Made by a program: the position numbers and the translations under genes
Notes under the pieces: generated by a model
Databases searched by the model: none
What the model was told of the DNA's origin: nothing
The model's input: only the letters and a program-made list of their open reading frames with translations
Origin: Bilabrum cf. latius
Lineage: Eukaryota; Bigyra: Bicosoecida; Bigyra; Bicosoecida
DNA length: 64,000 nt
NCBI GenBank assembly: GCA_965178125.1
Contig: OZ237749.1
Coordinates: forward strand, 620,001-684,000
Direction: 5' to 3'
Part shown: in pieces, positions 35,768-46,745 of the stretch
Layout: every line of letters begins with the position of its first letter
Numbering within the stretch: the first letter of the stretch is position 1

Positions 35768-36379
35768 GGGCTCGTACTCAAACAATGGATCATTTGAAAT
35801 GTATCGCGAGGTAGTTGATATGGCTGTTGCAGTAGATTGTACCGTGTGTTCAAACGCATTCGCGGAGGGCTGCCGCCTAAATCATGGGTACGTCCCCACT
35901 CCGTCGGTCGTAGATTTCCCGATTACTCTTGTCGCTCCAGTATTGTAGTGTATGCCTCCTGCAGGGCTTCCTCTACCTCCTCAAATGCTTCCGAAATCCA
36001 CTGCTGCTGCAGAGCCTCCTCCGAGTTCCCCCCGCACACGCCAGACCTCCCAGCAACACCCACGACCAGTTTCTCCGCTGCCATGTTTTCGTCTTCCTCC
36101 TCTATCTCCTCATGCTCGGATAGCGGCAGCGCTGTTGGGAGAGGTGAGCTGCCCGGAAGGTGACGGCGAGGCTCTGACGAGGATCAGAACCACTGGCAGG
36201 GGTAGGGGTGTGATTCAGGGTCCGGAGATGGCATCGTTGATCTGACCACCGATTCAATCCCGGGACACGCGGGATACACAGCGATTTTCACGACGATTTC
36301 TATAAATGTAATCCATATTCTCAGAAAAAAAGCAAAATGACCAGAGGCTTGCAGTCTCCAACCTAGACATCCGGATGCT
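35768..36379. other. non-coding stretch with relic repeat copies
   Basis: No gene is supported. About 36000-36120 contains a degenerate copy of the 183-bp unit found at 36516-37203 (gttccccccgcacacgcc, then ctcctcatgctcg), followed directly by copy B of the duplicated block. Confidence 0.6.
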
Positions 36380-36462
36380 TCAGCGCAGCCTGAGATACTC
36401 CATCACAGCAGCGAGCGCTGCACTCGGCTTCGGCTGGATCCATTGGGCCCGATCTGTGGTGG
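36127..36462 (+). repeat. duplicated block, copy B
   Basis: Partner of 34609-34960. Two sub-segments align, about 36127-36275 and 36386-36462, with a non-matching insert between them. Its distal part overlaps the C-terminal codons of the minus-strand repeat protein. Confidence 0.85.
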
Positions 36463-37591
36463 TGGTTTGCGTTTCCAGATGGTGACTGGGCAACAACGCA
36501 GCGTCCTCCTGCTGCTGCTGCTGCTGCTGAGCTTCCCCGCCCCCGCACACGTTCGACCTCCCTGCAGCACCCGCCCCCAGATACCCGCCAGCCACACCAA
36601 GGCCCATCCACCGACTCGTCTCCAGCGACTGCAGACGGGCGCGCTCCGCCGCCCAATCTTCTTCCTCATGCTCGCCAGATGCTGCCGACACCTGCTGCTG
36701 CTGCTGCTGCTGAGCTTCCCCGCCCCCGCACACGTTCGACCTCCCTGCAGCACCCGCCCCCAGATACCCGCCAGCCACACCAAGGCCCATCCACCGACTC
36801 GTCTCCAGCGACTGCAGACGGGCGCGCTCCGCCGCCCAATCTTCTTCCTCATGCTCGCCAGATGCTGCCGACACCTGCTGCTGCTGCTGCTGCTGAGCTT
36901 CCCCGCCCCCGCACACGTTCGACCTCCCTGCAGCACCCGCCCCCAGATACCCGCCAGCCACACCAAGGCCCATCCACCGACTCGTCTCCAGCGACTGCAG
37001 ACGGGCGCGCTCCGCCGCCCAATCTTCTTCCTCATGCTCGCCAGATGCTGCCGACACCTGCTGCTGCTGCTGCTGAGCCTCCCCGCCCCCGCACACGTTC
37101 GACCTCCCTGCAGCACCCGCCCCCAGATACCCGCCAGCCACACCAAGGCCCATCCACCGACTCGTCTCCAGCGACTGCAGACGGGCGCGCTCCGCCGCCC
37201 CATCAAACCCCTTCTCCTCGATGCTACCGCTCTAGACACGAGGCGCTTCCAGGGGTTCTGCGGCAGCTTCGATGCGACATGATCCAGCATGCACTGATTG
37301 CACGAATACCTGACCCTGGCGTGCAGATGAATCTCTTTTAATGAAACTTTCAAGAGCAGCCGTTCTTGCTCGCTCCCGAGCAAGCAGTGCTTCGAGCTGC
37401 CGGATCTTGGCGTCACGCTCAAGCAGCCGCTGCTCTGCCGCCGCCTTTGCTCGGTTCGCATCCTCGATGCGAGTTGCACGGCGCAAACGACTGTTCGGTG
37501 TAGAAGAAGCATACGTGCCTGCTGTAATCCTAGGCATACGCGCGGCTAGCGATCGAAGATCTTCAGGCTGCAGCGGGTTCCAATGCTTCAT
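36380..37591 (-). CDS. hypothetical protein with coiled coil and 61-residue tandem repeats
   Basis: Single exon, 403 aa, stop TGA, one TAG in frame at 37232-37234. Residues ~40-90 form a basic coiled coil (KAAAEQRLLERDAKIRQLEA). The rest is four tandem copies of a 61-residue unit beginning AAERARLQSLETSRWMGLGV and continuing AGGYLGAGAAGRSNVCGGG, then a short Gln run, VSAASGEHEEEDW. The units are almost identical at DNA level, so the array is recent or homogenised. The tail after the last unit is unique. No family recognised. Confidence 0.65.
36516..37203 (-). repeat. 183-bp tandem repeat, nearly four copies
   Basis: The landmark gcacacgttcgacc recurs at 36545, 36728, 36911 and 37091, giving periods of 183, 183 and 180 bases. 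The 180-base unit lacks one CTG, that is one Gln. All units stay in frame on the minus strand. Confidence 0.97.
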
Positions 37592-38050
37592 CTCAACTTC
37601 CCACTAGTTCGGCAGCGCCTCGTACTGGCACTAGTTTTTGCACTCATGCCAAAGCATACAAGAGTGGCAGCCCATGCGCTTCTCAAGCCTTTTCAGAAGA
37701 AACAATTGCTGCTGAGAAACGCGTCCCGAGAACTTTTCCTCCTGTTTGAGCCCTACTGCAGCGACTCTGAAAACAGATCCAGCCTTTCCTTGGCTCTATT
37801 GCCATTCATCCAACTCATTTGCTAGTTCAAGCATCCAGCTCGCTGCAATCGACATCCTGAAATCGTACCGGGCGAGCAGAAAGCAAAGAATGCTCATTCC
37901 TTCGTGCGCTCGTCACGGTTTGCAAATTGTAACGTGAAGAATTACTTGATCCGATCACGATTCCACAGGATGGACGAAACACAAGAAGTAGCTGGCTTGC
38001 AAAGACCTGCTCATCCTTCGTGGTTAAACTGGCAGTAGCAAGTTAAAAAT
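37592..38050. other. intergenic between divergent repeat protein and ribosomal P1
   Basis: No supported coding frame. AT-rich relative to exons; presumably the P1 promoter and 5' untranslated region. Confidence 0.45.
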
Positions 38051-38559
38051 ATGGCATTCTCTCAGCTGACTGATTCTCAGAAGGAGGACATGATCGTGTC
38101 CCTGTCCTGCCTGGTGCTGCATGGCTCCGGCAAGCCCGTGGATGCCGAGGGCATCAAGGCCATCGTGGAGGCCACCGGCCACGAGGTGGCTGGCTACTGG
38201 CCCAGCCTGATGGCGAAGTTCCTTGCCGAGAAGGACATCGACGAGCTGCTGATGAAGCCCGGTAAGTTGTGCTTAGTCAATATTCGCTTTCCTCGGCCAC
38301 CGGAACAAGTGACACATGACCTCTGTCTCTCAATGAAAACGATGCGCATACAAAGAATTCAATAATTACGTGTATCGTTGCCCTTCTGTGATTTTTGCCA
38401 TTCGTAGGTATGGGAGGTGGCCCGGCCGCTGGCGGTGCCCCGGCTGGCGGTGACGGAGCCGCAGCTGCTGCCGAGGAGGAGGAGGAGGAAGAGGAGGAGG
38501 AGGACGAATCCGTCTCTGGCGGCGGTGGTGGCCTCTTCGGTGATGAGTCCTCGTCGTGA
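38051..38559 (+). CDS. RPLP1: 60S acidic ribosomal stalk protein P1
   Basis: Exons 38051-38261 and 38408-38559 (phase 1, GTAAGT donor), 120 aa, stop TGA. The N-terminal dimerisation domain reads VSLSCLVLHGSGKPVDAEGI, GYWPSLMAKFLAEKDIDELL, typical of P1 (the W-P-x-L). An Ala/Gly hinge and a run of ten Glu follow. P1 pairs with P2 on P0 to form the GTPase-recruiting stalk. The C-terminus is odd: the near-universal acidic SDDDMGFGLFD-type end is replaced by GGGGGLFGDESSS. This small two-exon gene is a good test of the local splice rules. No TAG in frame. Confidence 0.92.
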
Positions 38560-38922
38560 GCATCATGCTGAGACCGTCCTGGCTTGCCAAGCTTGGCCAT
38601 CCGCAGTCTTGGTCATTGCATCATATCCGGTGCTTTGCTTTAGGATTTGTAGTGCCATGCTGATCGCAACAGAAAATTGGGACACAAAAAACCATCTACT
38701 TGTGCAATCATTTCTGGCCGCGGTCTTGCGTCGGTTCACTGCACCCGTCGATAGCATCGAGAGTTGGATGCCGGCAACATCAGCCACCACGCCTGGCCTC
38801 GTGCCGTGTCGGCCCTTGCTTGCATTACATTGTAATCATATCTGCTATGCTCACTGCCAACAAAGATCATGTTGCCAGAATTCCTGTGCCTGTCGGCGGG
38901 GAGAGGCATCTCGGGCAAGCTC
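38560..38922. other. intergenic, 3' of P1
   Basis: No supported gene; short open frames on both strands lack any pattern. Confidence 0.4.
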
Positions 38923-39393
38923 TCAATTGCTCTGCGCGTCCTGAGTTGATTGCTGCATAGCCAGTGCCATCTGTTCCTCGAAACTCAATGCCTTTGCCTG
39001 CACAGCACTAGAACCAGATTTTTGGGCGTGGGGCTGGGCCTGGGTTGGTGCCGGTCGGTTGCTTGCTGCTGCATGCTGCGCCGAGCTAGCACCTCCATGA
39101 TCCGCGCTAGCTGGTCTAGGCTCCGACCGCATTGGGTTCTCTTCGCGGGAATTCGAACTTGGCGAGGCACCGGAGGCTTGGGCAGATGAGCTGGTACGAA
39201 GAGCTGAACCCGTTGCAGCAGCTGCTATGGCTGGTTGCCTGCCGCTGTCGCAGCAGCTGCCAAGCTCGTCCCAATATCCAAAGTAAAAAGCAAGAGCCCA
39301 AACAATTACAAATGGGAAAAAAGTCCATGGGGCTGCGCTGGGAGAAAGGGAAGCTATTCCAACGAGGAAATGCGAGCGAAAAGTCTTCAGCAC
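38923..39393 (-). CDS. hypothetical single-TM protein, start unresolved
   Basis: A minus-strand frame closed by TGA encodes one clear hydrophobic segment (WTFFPFVIVWALAFYFGYW), a short Cys pair, an Ala/Ser-rich linker and a helical C-terminus (LSFEEQMALAMQQSTQDA) reminiscent of a ubiquitin-interacting motif. No ATG begins the frame, so an upstream exon or a shorter start is needed. The family is not recognised; an ER tail- or signal-anchored adaptor is a guess. Confidence 0.45.
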   Translation of the reverse strand: MLKTFRSHFLVGIASLSPSAAPWTFFPFVIVWALAFYFGYWDELGSCCDSGRQPAIAAAATGSALRTSSSAQASGASPSSNSREENPMRSEPRPASADHGGASSAQHAAASNRPAPTQAQPHAQKSGSSAVQAKALSFEEQMALAMQQSTQDAQSN

Positions 39394-39624
39394 GGCAGCC
39401 TGAGGGTTGGTGCATCGCTCACCAATTGCGATAAATAGCTCTCCGGGATTAACAGGGCGGCAATTTTCATTATTTACCGAGCAACGCTCAGCACCTGCAC
39501 CTTGACAGAATGGTGGGGCATGGAGGGGTCGGACACATTGGAAGTCTGTTCGATGTAAAATCTCAATCTATTTGCCTCCTCACTGTCCTAGCCTGATACT
39601 AGCGCCACAAGTGATAGAATACCA

Positions 39625-42522
39625 ATGAATTCAACGGCTCTCATACCCAAGCCACCCGGTGAGTCACCTGATACACGTGCCTAGGTGCGATCATCAAATC
39701 CCGGGCATCGCCGCGCAATAGAAGAGGTTCCGCAAGTATCCAGAGTGGTTGATCGGACTTCAGAGCAAGGACTTTGCCAACAAATGCAGTAGAACCATCC
39801 CACTACACAGCAGCTTCCTGGTGGTACTACTCAACTTTCTGGTCGGCCGTACGAAGTTCACGATGATCACTACGTCCAAATGGCGATACAAAAAGAGCTG
39901 CAGGACATGTATAGCAAGGACGAAAAACCAAGCGATTTGGAAGATAAAATCACAGCCCTAAAATCAATTGGTAGACCATCTGTTCGTGTTTCTCTCATGG
40001 CAGCAACTGTCCAAAACGTCTTGCTGCAGGGGCCAGCAGCGGTCGCTCCGCCATTTCGCAAGAGCGGTCCAGCAGGATATCTTGCTTGCGTAGCAGACGT
40101 TGACGACGCAGTTGACGCCACAACGAAAGTATTAGATCAAGGGTTGTTGCTCGGCCCCAAGTCCTCGTCCCATCGATCCAGTCATGAGCCAGCTGATGCT
40201 CAGCAAGTTTAGGAACAGGTAGGCCAGTGGTGGGGGGGACCCGCCGCGGAAGCCACAACCGTCGCAAGGCAGCTTCTCGTGGCTCGGCTCCGCAACCGGA
40301 TTGGACAAATCGTAAAGTGTGCCCGACTGCGCGCAAAAGGTTTGCGAAAGGCTGCAAGCGATGCTAGGAGCACACGAGACAGCGGCGCGGCGCTTGCGTT
40401 GCCACCGTACCGCGGAGAAACCGCGATCGCGGGCAGAAAGATGGGCCCTGCCCCTTGGCACTAGATCAGGCGGTTCGAAGACCGCTGCATCGACGAGGCT
40501 GCGTCTGACTATAGGGCGTGGTGGGCGAGCACGAGAGTAGAGCGCGGTCTAGACCCTGACGCGTGGGACGTGAGGCCGCCCGGATTCGAGGGAACAGAGG
40601 GCGGGCGGCACGCAGCTGCTGGGGGTGCTGGTAGCGATCCATCTGGGCGTGCTTCTGCTGGAGGCTCTTCATCCTTATCCTCGTCCTCGTCCTCGTCGTC
40701 CTCAACGGATGCCAGGGCTGCCTCCTCGGAGGCTGGCAAGGGGTCCGTCGGCGCAACGGGTGGGCCCGACTGGTGCACGGCAATCGCAAAGACGCAGCTG
40801 CTTGCCGGGCCTGGAGGTGCAGTGTCGGCTGGCATTCAGCTTGCCAACGCGAACAAGCTTGTGCTCTCGCAGCTGCACCCCCACTCGTCCCTCGCGTGGC
40901 TGCGCTTCGCTGTCCGCAGGCGCTTTCAGCGCGTCCTCTCCACGGGCAGCAACTCAACGGACAGAAACTCTTAGGTAGGCGTGCAGAATGCCGTGCGTCG
41001 TGCCGTGGAGAGCTGCAAGCAGCTGCCCTTGCTTCACTCGGAGCTCGCGATCGAGGGAGGTGACCCGCTGCCTGCACCCGCACCCAGCAAGGAGCCACCG
41101 CCCTCCTCGCCCTCACCAGGGTCCAGTGCGGCAGCGGCAGCGGCAGCGTCGTCAGGGACTGGGAGTGATTCTGGAGCGCCACCATCCCAGTCAGTACTGG
41201 ATGCTCTCCCCCCAGTGGCCCAGGCTGGCGATGAGGCAGCCACCATGCTTGTGGCCAGAGCTAGGGAGGCGGTCTGGCTCAGCGACCGTGTGGCCTAGGC
41301 GGCTGAGTCCGGGCGGCATCTCGCGGCAAGCATGGCCATGTACAAGCAGCTACAGTCCGTCAGAAGGAGGGTCCTCATGAGGGCCATCCAGCTGCGGGAG
41401 GTGGACTGGAAGAGATACGAAGAAGCCGTGAAGCGAGGTGTCCCCCCTGTGCAACTCAGGAGACCACGCTCTCGGGCGAAAGCTATACCGGACGTACCTT
41501 ACAACGCCACTAGGATGGGTATCCCGGCGTAGGGTTTCATCCAGCTGAGTATTTATTTTTCCCACGGCAACATACCCCCAGAGCTCCGCTCACTAGAACG
41601 CACTGAAGTCTTCAGGCCGCGAGCAAAGGACAGCGAAGGAGCCAGAGCAGGCGCTGCGGCCGACGAAGAACGAGATGGTGCTTCTGACGGAAAGAGAGCT
41701 GAGGATAGCAGCAACGGCGCGGCAGCAGCTGCTGGTGTGCAATCAGTCGTGGCCAAGACCAGGCACCTCATGTCAATGCAAGACGTGGCTGCCGCGCTTA
41801 GTACGGGCAGGGCAGGTGGGGGCCTGCGAGACCGTGCTGCCGCGCGCAAGGCGGCACAGCTGGCAGCCAGTGCCACTCCCGCCGTGAGCGCGGCGGCCGC
41901 AGAAATGTCCGTTGAGTTTGAACGGCGGCACTCGGCCCTCTAGCAAGCTCAGCGTGCGAACCGCAGGCTGGTGCAGTCAGTCATGGACTTTGCCGGCTAG
42001 TACGGTCACTTGCCGGGGACTGCAAAGGCGCAAATGGTGATGCAAAAAGCGCGAAACGAACGACCGGCTTGGCGGCCTCTCTTTGACGTAGATCGCTTCA
42101 TTGCGGAAAAGATGGCGGACTAGGCGCGTTTTATGGAGCAGCAGGAGGCTCTGAGGAGGGAGGCGGTGGCGAGAGTGGATATCAAAAGGCAGTTCAGCCA
42201 GGAGCTGGAGGTGCTCAAGGCCCTGGGACTTGGGGACCACACGCTCGGGTGGAACTCAGCCCGGCTGCAGGAAGTCCTGATGTGCGTCCGGCGGAAGCCA
42301 TTGCAGCCGAGCGACTTCCAAGCGCTGGCTGAAAAGCTGCCGAGACTCAGTGGAGACATGCTCAAGGAGTTCTTTAAGTACCGGGCGACGCAGAGTGATA
42401 GTTCGCAGCTCGATGATGTTAACTTTGCACAGGCGATGGTAGACCAGGCGGCTGCGACTGCCGCGCAGGCAACAGCTGGAGGGGCCAGCCAAGGCGCATC
42501 ACAGTAGCAGCCCATGCATTGA
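39625..42522 (+). CDS. uncharacterised 965-aa protein
   Basis: One frame from ATG 39625 to TGA 42520-42522, interrupted only by TAG (for example 39788, 40210, 40462, 40975, 41296, 41530, 41941, 41998, 42121, 42505). The N-terminus is polar and Gln-rich (MQQNHPTTQQLP after reading TAG). Middle regions are basic and low-complexity with helical islands (ARLRNRIGQIVKCARLRAKG; LQSVRRRVLMRAIQLREVDW). The last 130 residues look folded: QPSDFQALAEKLPRLSGDML then KEFFKYRATQ, faintly like the helices of a SANT/Myb fold, which I offer only as a suggestion. I do not recognise the family. Intronless. Confidence 0.6.
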
Positions 42523-43143
42523 AGAAAAGCGTATCGTCACAACCAATCGTCCTTTGCCACCCCCAATATTTCCCGAGTTCACGCAACCACCTGTAATCCG
42601 CCGCGTGGTGCGGGTATGGCAAAAATGGAGCTCTGGGGCCATCGTCCGGTATAGCAATTTAGCACGTCACAATGCATGCGAGCAAAACATTAAAATAAAC
42701 AAAGTTGCTTTCGATCGAGCACCGCAACAAGTCTTTTCGAAGGCGCTCTGCCAAAGATAAATTCGACTTTTAGTTATCTATATACCTGACTAGTCTACGG
42801 TGCGCATAGTTGAGGTGCTCCTTTCTGGAAGCACTTGGGTATCAAGAAACGCGTGCCTCGACGCTTTGGGTACCCAGCCCAGCAGAGAGAGTCGGCCTCC
42901 CCTACGGCCTCAGCTACTTTAGGAGTAGCTTGCAAATTATTGCTAGTTATTTTGTTGCAGAGCTGGGATAACGCCTGGATCGTGTCGCATCCAGTCAGAA
43001 GAAACACTTCACCGGCTTTCGGGTGAAGACTGTCTGCGAACGCTTTGGGCTTGTTGCAGCCAAGTGTAATAATGTCTTCAGACACCAAGACAGGAGACAC
43101 ACGCGAGAAGGAGCGCTGCCTTCCTTTGTAGAGTGCAGCTCAC
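42523..43143. other. mostly intergenic; weak minus-strand open frame
   Basis: A minus-strand frame at 42795-43100 (VSEDIITLGCNKPKAFADSL, then EVFLLTGCDTIQALSQL) has fairly coding-like composition but begins without ATG and shows no known domain. It may be an exon of an unrecognised gene or noise. Confidence 0.3.
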
Positions 43144-46100
43144 ATGTCGCCACAGCGAGAAGCTAGCAGCAAACTGGCTGTTTCTGGTGTTGCAGCGTCG
43201 CTACATAGCCCGACAAGAGGAACAGGGCAACGTCGCCGAGCCAGGGCATCTACTAGGCAGGTCAACAGCAAGACTTTGCTCCAGGAGACTAAGGGTAGCA
43301 TCAGAAACTTGGAACGGCGCACGCACAGAGCTCTGTCGCAAGGTGACGCTCCTATCTTGCCACAGGTTCCCGTAAAGGCAAACCTCCAATTCAGTCCGTC
43401 CGTTGATGCAATAGGCCCTACGCTGGCAGGGCACTGCATCCCTCAGATCGTCCGTGAGAGCTCAAACGAAGGGTCGTCCGCCTCGAGCGGGGGCACCCGC
43501 ACGCCAAGGTCGCTCTCCCGCCGACTGGCCCCTCCCGAAGGCTCCACCGCTGGACACTCGGTGTCGAAATCAAAGTCACGCGCACCATCGTCTGCCCAAG
43601 GCTCAGTTTGTGGGAACGGTAGCGGCAGCGAGAATCCCTCGGAAAGCGAGACGCACCAGCACCGGCTCGGGGCCTCCATCCCGCCCCAGCTGCCGCCCGC
43701 CACCCAGGCCAGCACCATCTCGAGCCACCACCGATCACGATCCGGTGAATTAGCTCCTATCGCATCGCACCGAGCATCCGATGGAAGCAGTCGAGCCGAC
43801 GGGAGCAGACACGTGGCCAGGAAGAGAGACCGGCTGTGGTCGGAGGCATCTGCCCCTGTGCTTAGGGGCGAGGCATGCGCCAGTGCGAGCGTCGCGCTAG
43901 AGCTGGGTCTGGGCCTGGGTCTGGAGAGCAAGCTCAGAGCGAATTCCACGGGGACCGATGGTGCGCTCGGTGCTGTCGTTTCAACGGATGCGGAGCTTGG
44001 TCGCTGGGTGAGTGACGCGGACGTGTAGCTGGAGCGCTCATTTGACCTCACGGAGCAGCGCGGTCCGTTCGGCAGCGGGAGCGTCGCTGCCACGAGTGAT
44101 TTCGACGAATTTGCCCCCGGGCAAGTGGGTTTAGACATTGATTTTCACGGCGAGATGGGCTGCATGGAGTATGGTTCGCCTGGGCGACTGGGCCGAGGGG
44201 CAGACGGCGAGGTTTTGGTCCAGAGTTCGGGGTGCAGCGTGCGCTCGATCGCCGCCAGATCCAGGACGCGCAGTCATGCCGGAAGACCTAGGCTGGGCTC
44301 TGGGCGCGTGTCTGTGGCTTCATCTGCAGTTCTCTCTTCCAGGTGCCGCGAAGGTGAGGACTTTCGGCGTCAGGGCAGCTCCACCGAGGACGCGGCCAGC
44401 GTGGGTTCCAGCGAGCTCGAGAGCGGCAGCTAGCGTGGCGATGACTCTGACTCTGAGGCAGACAAGGCGGACCAAAGAGACCTGCTGCGACCGGGGAGGT
44501 TGCTGCGCGACCGGGACGAGAAGGCTTCCTCCATACTGCTTTGGCAGCAACAGTGGCGCCGAGCCGTTGGTATAGTGCTGGCAGCCATCTTTGTGCTTAT
44601 TGTCGCGGCTTATAGCGGAGCTCGCCTAGCAGCCGACTACCAGAGGCGCCTGATCGCGTCGCACGAAGGACGAGCACTACGTGTGTGCAGCCACAGGGGC
44701 CGCGGCCTGCACGAATGGCCTGCCGGGATGGGTAAAGGGGAACCTGCGGCCCCTGGGCTGATACCACTGCTGCTGCGCTCACAGGTAGGCTCGGTGGTGC
44801 CCCCAGGGGAAGAGCGGCGTGAGATGCAGGGTGGCCAAGACGTTGAGTTCTGGGCACCATCGCTGCTGACCCACATGTACGCCCTGCTGCGGGGAGAGTT
44901 TGCTAACCGCCCCCCCGGTGAGGCCGACTTGCTGACCGGTGCAACGTCCGGTGTTTCCTGTTTTGACATTGACGTGACGCCAGTGCGCAAGGAGTGGCTG
45001 GCTCGCCTCGAGCGCTTGCACGAAGAGATATTCTCAGACGAAGCTCCTGAAGCAAACGGTGGTGCTGGTGACGGGGAACAGGATGGCGGCAATTCTGCTG
45101 ATGACGATTTTCTGGAGGCACTGCTTGACGCCACCGATGGTGGCAGCGCAGGGAGCAATGCCGACACAGGGGCCGCAAATGGTGGTGGAGGTGGCGATGG
45201 TGCATCCGGCGAGCTCGTCGCGGACGGAGACGCGGGAAGAAGGCAGCTCCGGGCGTCTAGCAACGAACACGTCCGCCTGAGGACGATGCCGTCAGAGGAG
45301 CTGTGGCGCGAGATAGAGAGCAGCCGAGGAGCAAGCATTTCCGGTGGGCGGTCGCTGGCTGGCCGACGGATCACTGGGGGCTAGTCGGGAGGATCGCCGG
45401 AGCCGTGCGACGACTCCTTTGTGCCCGGAGAGCAGTTCGAGCAAGTTAAGAGGTTTGCCTGCTTGGCCGAGGCATGGCTGGGCGTGTGGCAGCCGACTGC
45501 AGCCGATGAGGCAGAAGACCAGCAGAGCTCTCAGCAGCAGGGGCAGGACCCGCTTGAGATCGTGAACGGAAAGACGCACGGGCAGACTGCAAAGGTCGTC
45601 TTGCTAGCGGTGCACCCGAGCGAGATGGTCAGGATCGCTTCGATCACAGCCCAGGCTGCCGCCGCTGCCAGGCATGGAGGCAGCGCATTGCTCAGGCTGC
45701 AGGCGCGCGCCAGCGTCGGGCCCTCTGCGGGACCGCCGACGCTGGCTTAGCTGCTGCGGTTTCTCAACACGCCCAGAATCGACGCGAGCCAGCTACGGGC
45801 CCCGGCCACGGAGCGTCAGGAGCGCCGGCTCTCGGTGACAGGACAGCTCCCTGGCCCTCCCCCCTTCGACTCTGGGCTCACGACCAAGCGACCCCAGATG
45901 CTGGTCACGCTGGAGCTTAAGAGCGCCAACGACGTCTATGCAGAGCTCATGTACGAGGCCGTGGCCGCTCGGTCCGCCGGTATGCTGACCGCGAGATCGA
46001 GGGCGGGCGTGTTTGCCGTGGAGACGTCCTTTGACGTGATGAGGAGGAGGAGGAGAGCGGAGGATTCCGTGGGCATAGCGGCGGCGCTGCCGGATCTGCC

Positions 46101-46671
46101 ACTGCCCGCCCCTGCTTCCGCGCAGGTGTGCGCTGCGGCGACTGCCATCCACGAGAGAGAAGTGGAGAAGAAGGCTGCCGCGCTGGCGCAGGAGCAGGAG
46201 CAGGAGCACGAAAATCAGCAAGGCGACGCCGGTGGAGCGCGGCTGCTTCGCTTCCAGACTTCTTCCGTCTACGGCTGGCTTTCTGACGGAGGGGGCGCTT
46301 CTTCCGGTGCGGCTGGCTACGGGGAGGATGCCGGGGCGCAGTCGGCACGGCAAGAGCTGATCGACGCAGTGGTCAGTCCGATGCTCGACGGGTCTGTGCA
46401 GGTGGTCATGCCGAGCGTGAACATGCTCCGGACGTGCGGGGAGCCGCTTCGAGTCGCTGCACCGCAGGCGAGATCGATGGGAATCCCGCTTCCGATCACT
46501 GCCTGGACAGTAGATGATGTGGAAACTGCATGCGAGCTTTGGCTGTACCACGGAGCCACCGGAGTTGTGAGCAATCGAGCCGGGATGATGGCTGCAGCGG
46601 TCGCTAGCGGTGCATGTGACGCAATGGCGTAGATTGCCGAGGCAAACGCTGCCGAAGGAGAGCCGATGTGA
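43144..46671 (+). CDS. membrane-anchored glycerophosphodiester phosphodiesterase (GDPD)-like protein
   Basis: Single exon, 1175 aa, stop TGA. A ~470-residue Ser/Arg-rich, probably cytosolic N-terminus precedes one membrane helix (AVGIVLAAIFVLIVAAYSGA). The GDPD/FAM151-type TIM barrel then begins RVCSHRGRGLHEW (catalytic H-R-G), with CFDIDVTPV as the acidic metal pair, MLVTLELKSANDVYAELM as the E-x-K strand, and PITAWTVDDVETACELWLYH near the end (W-T-V, final G-A-T-G-V-V-S-N). GDPDs release glycerol phosphate from glycerophosphodiesters. Several long acidic or Ala-rich loops are inserted in the barrel. TAG is in frame at 44026, 44431, 45382, 45748 and 46630. Catalytic competence is uncertain: the usual E-x-D appears as D-x-D. 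Confidence 0.75.
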
Positions 46672-46745
46672 CGCCAGTTTCAGTTGCGTGTTTCAATTCG
46701 TGCTTACAGTGATAGTAGTGCTCAAATTATATCGCAGTGTGACAG

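Noticed and set aside
36443-37282. Plus-strand 279-codon repeat protein and a second plus-strand repeat frame
   Set aside because: Repeat unit length is a multiple of three, so several frames stay open. The minus strand joins to a coiled coil and a clean ATG; the plus frames have Pro/His-rich nonsense composition.
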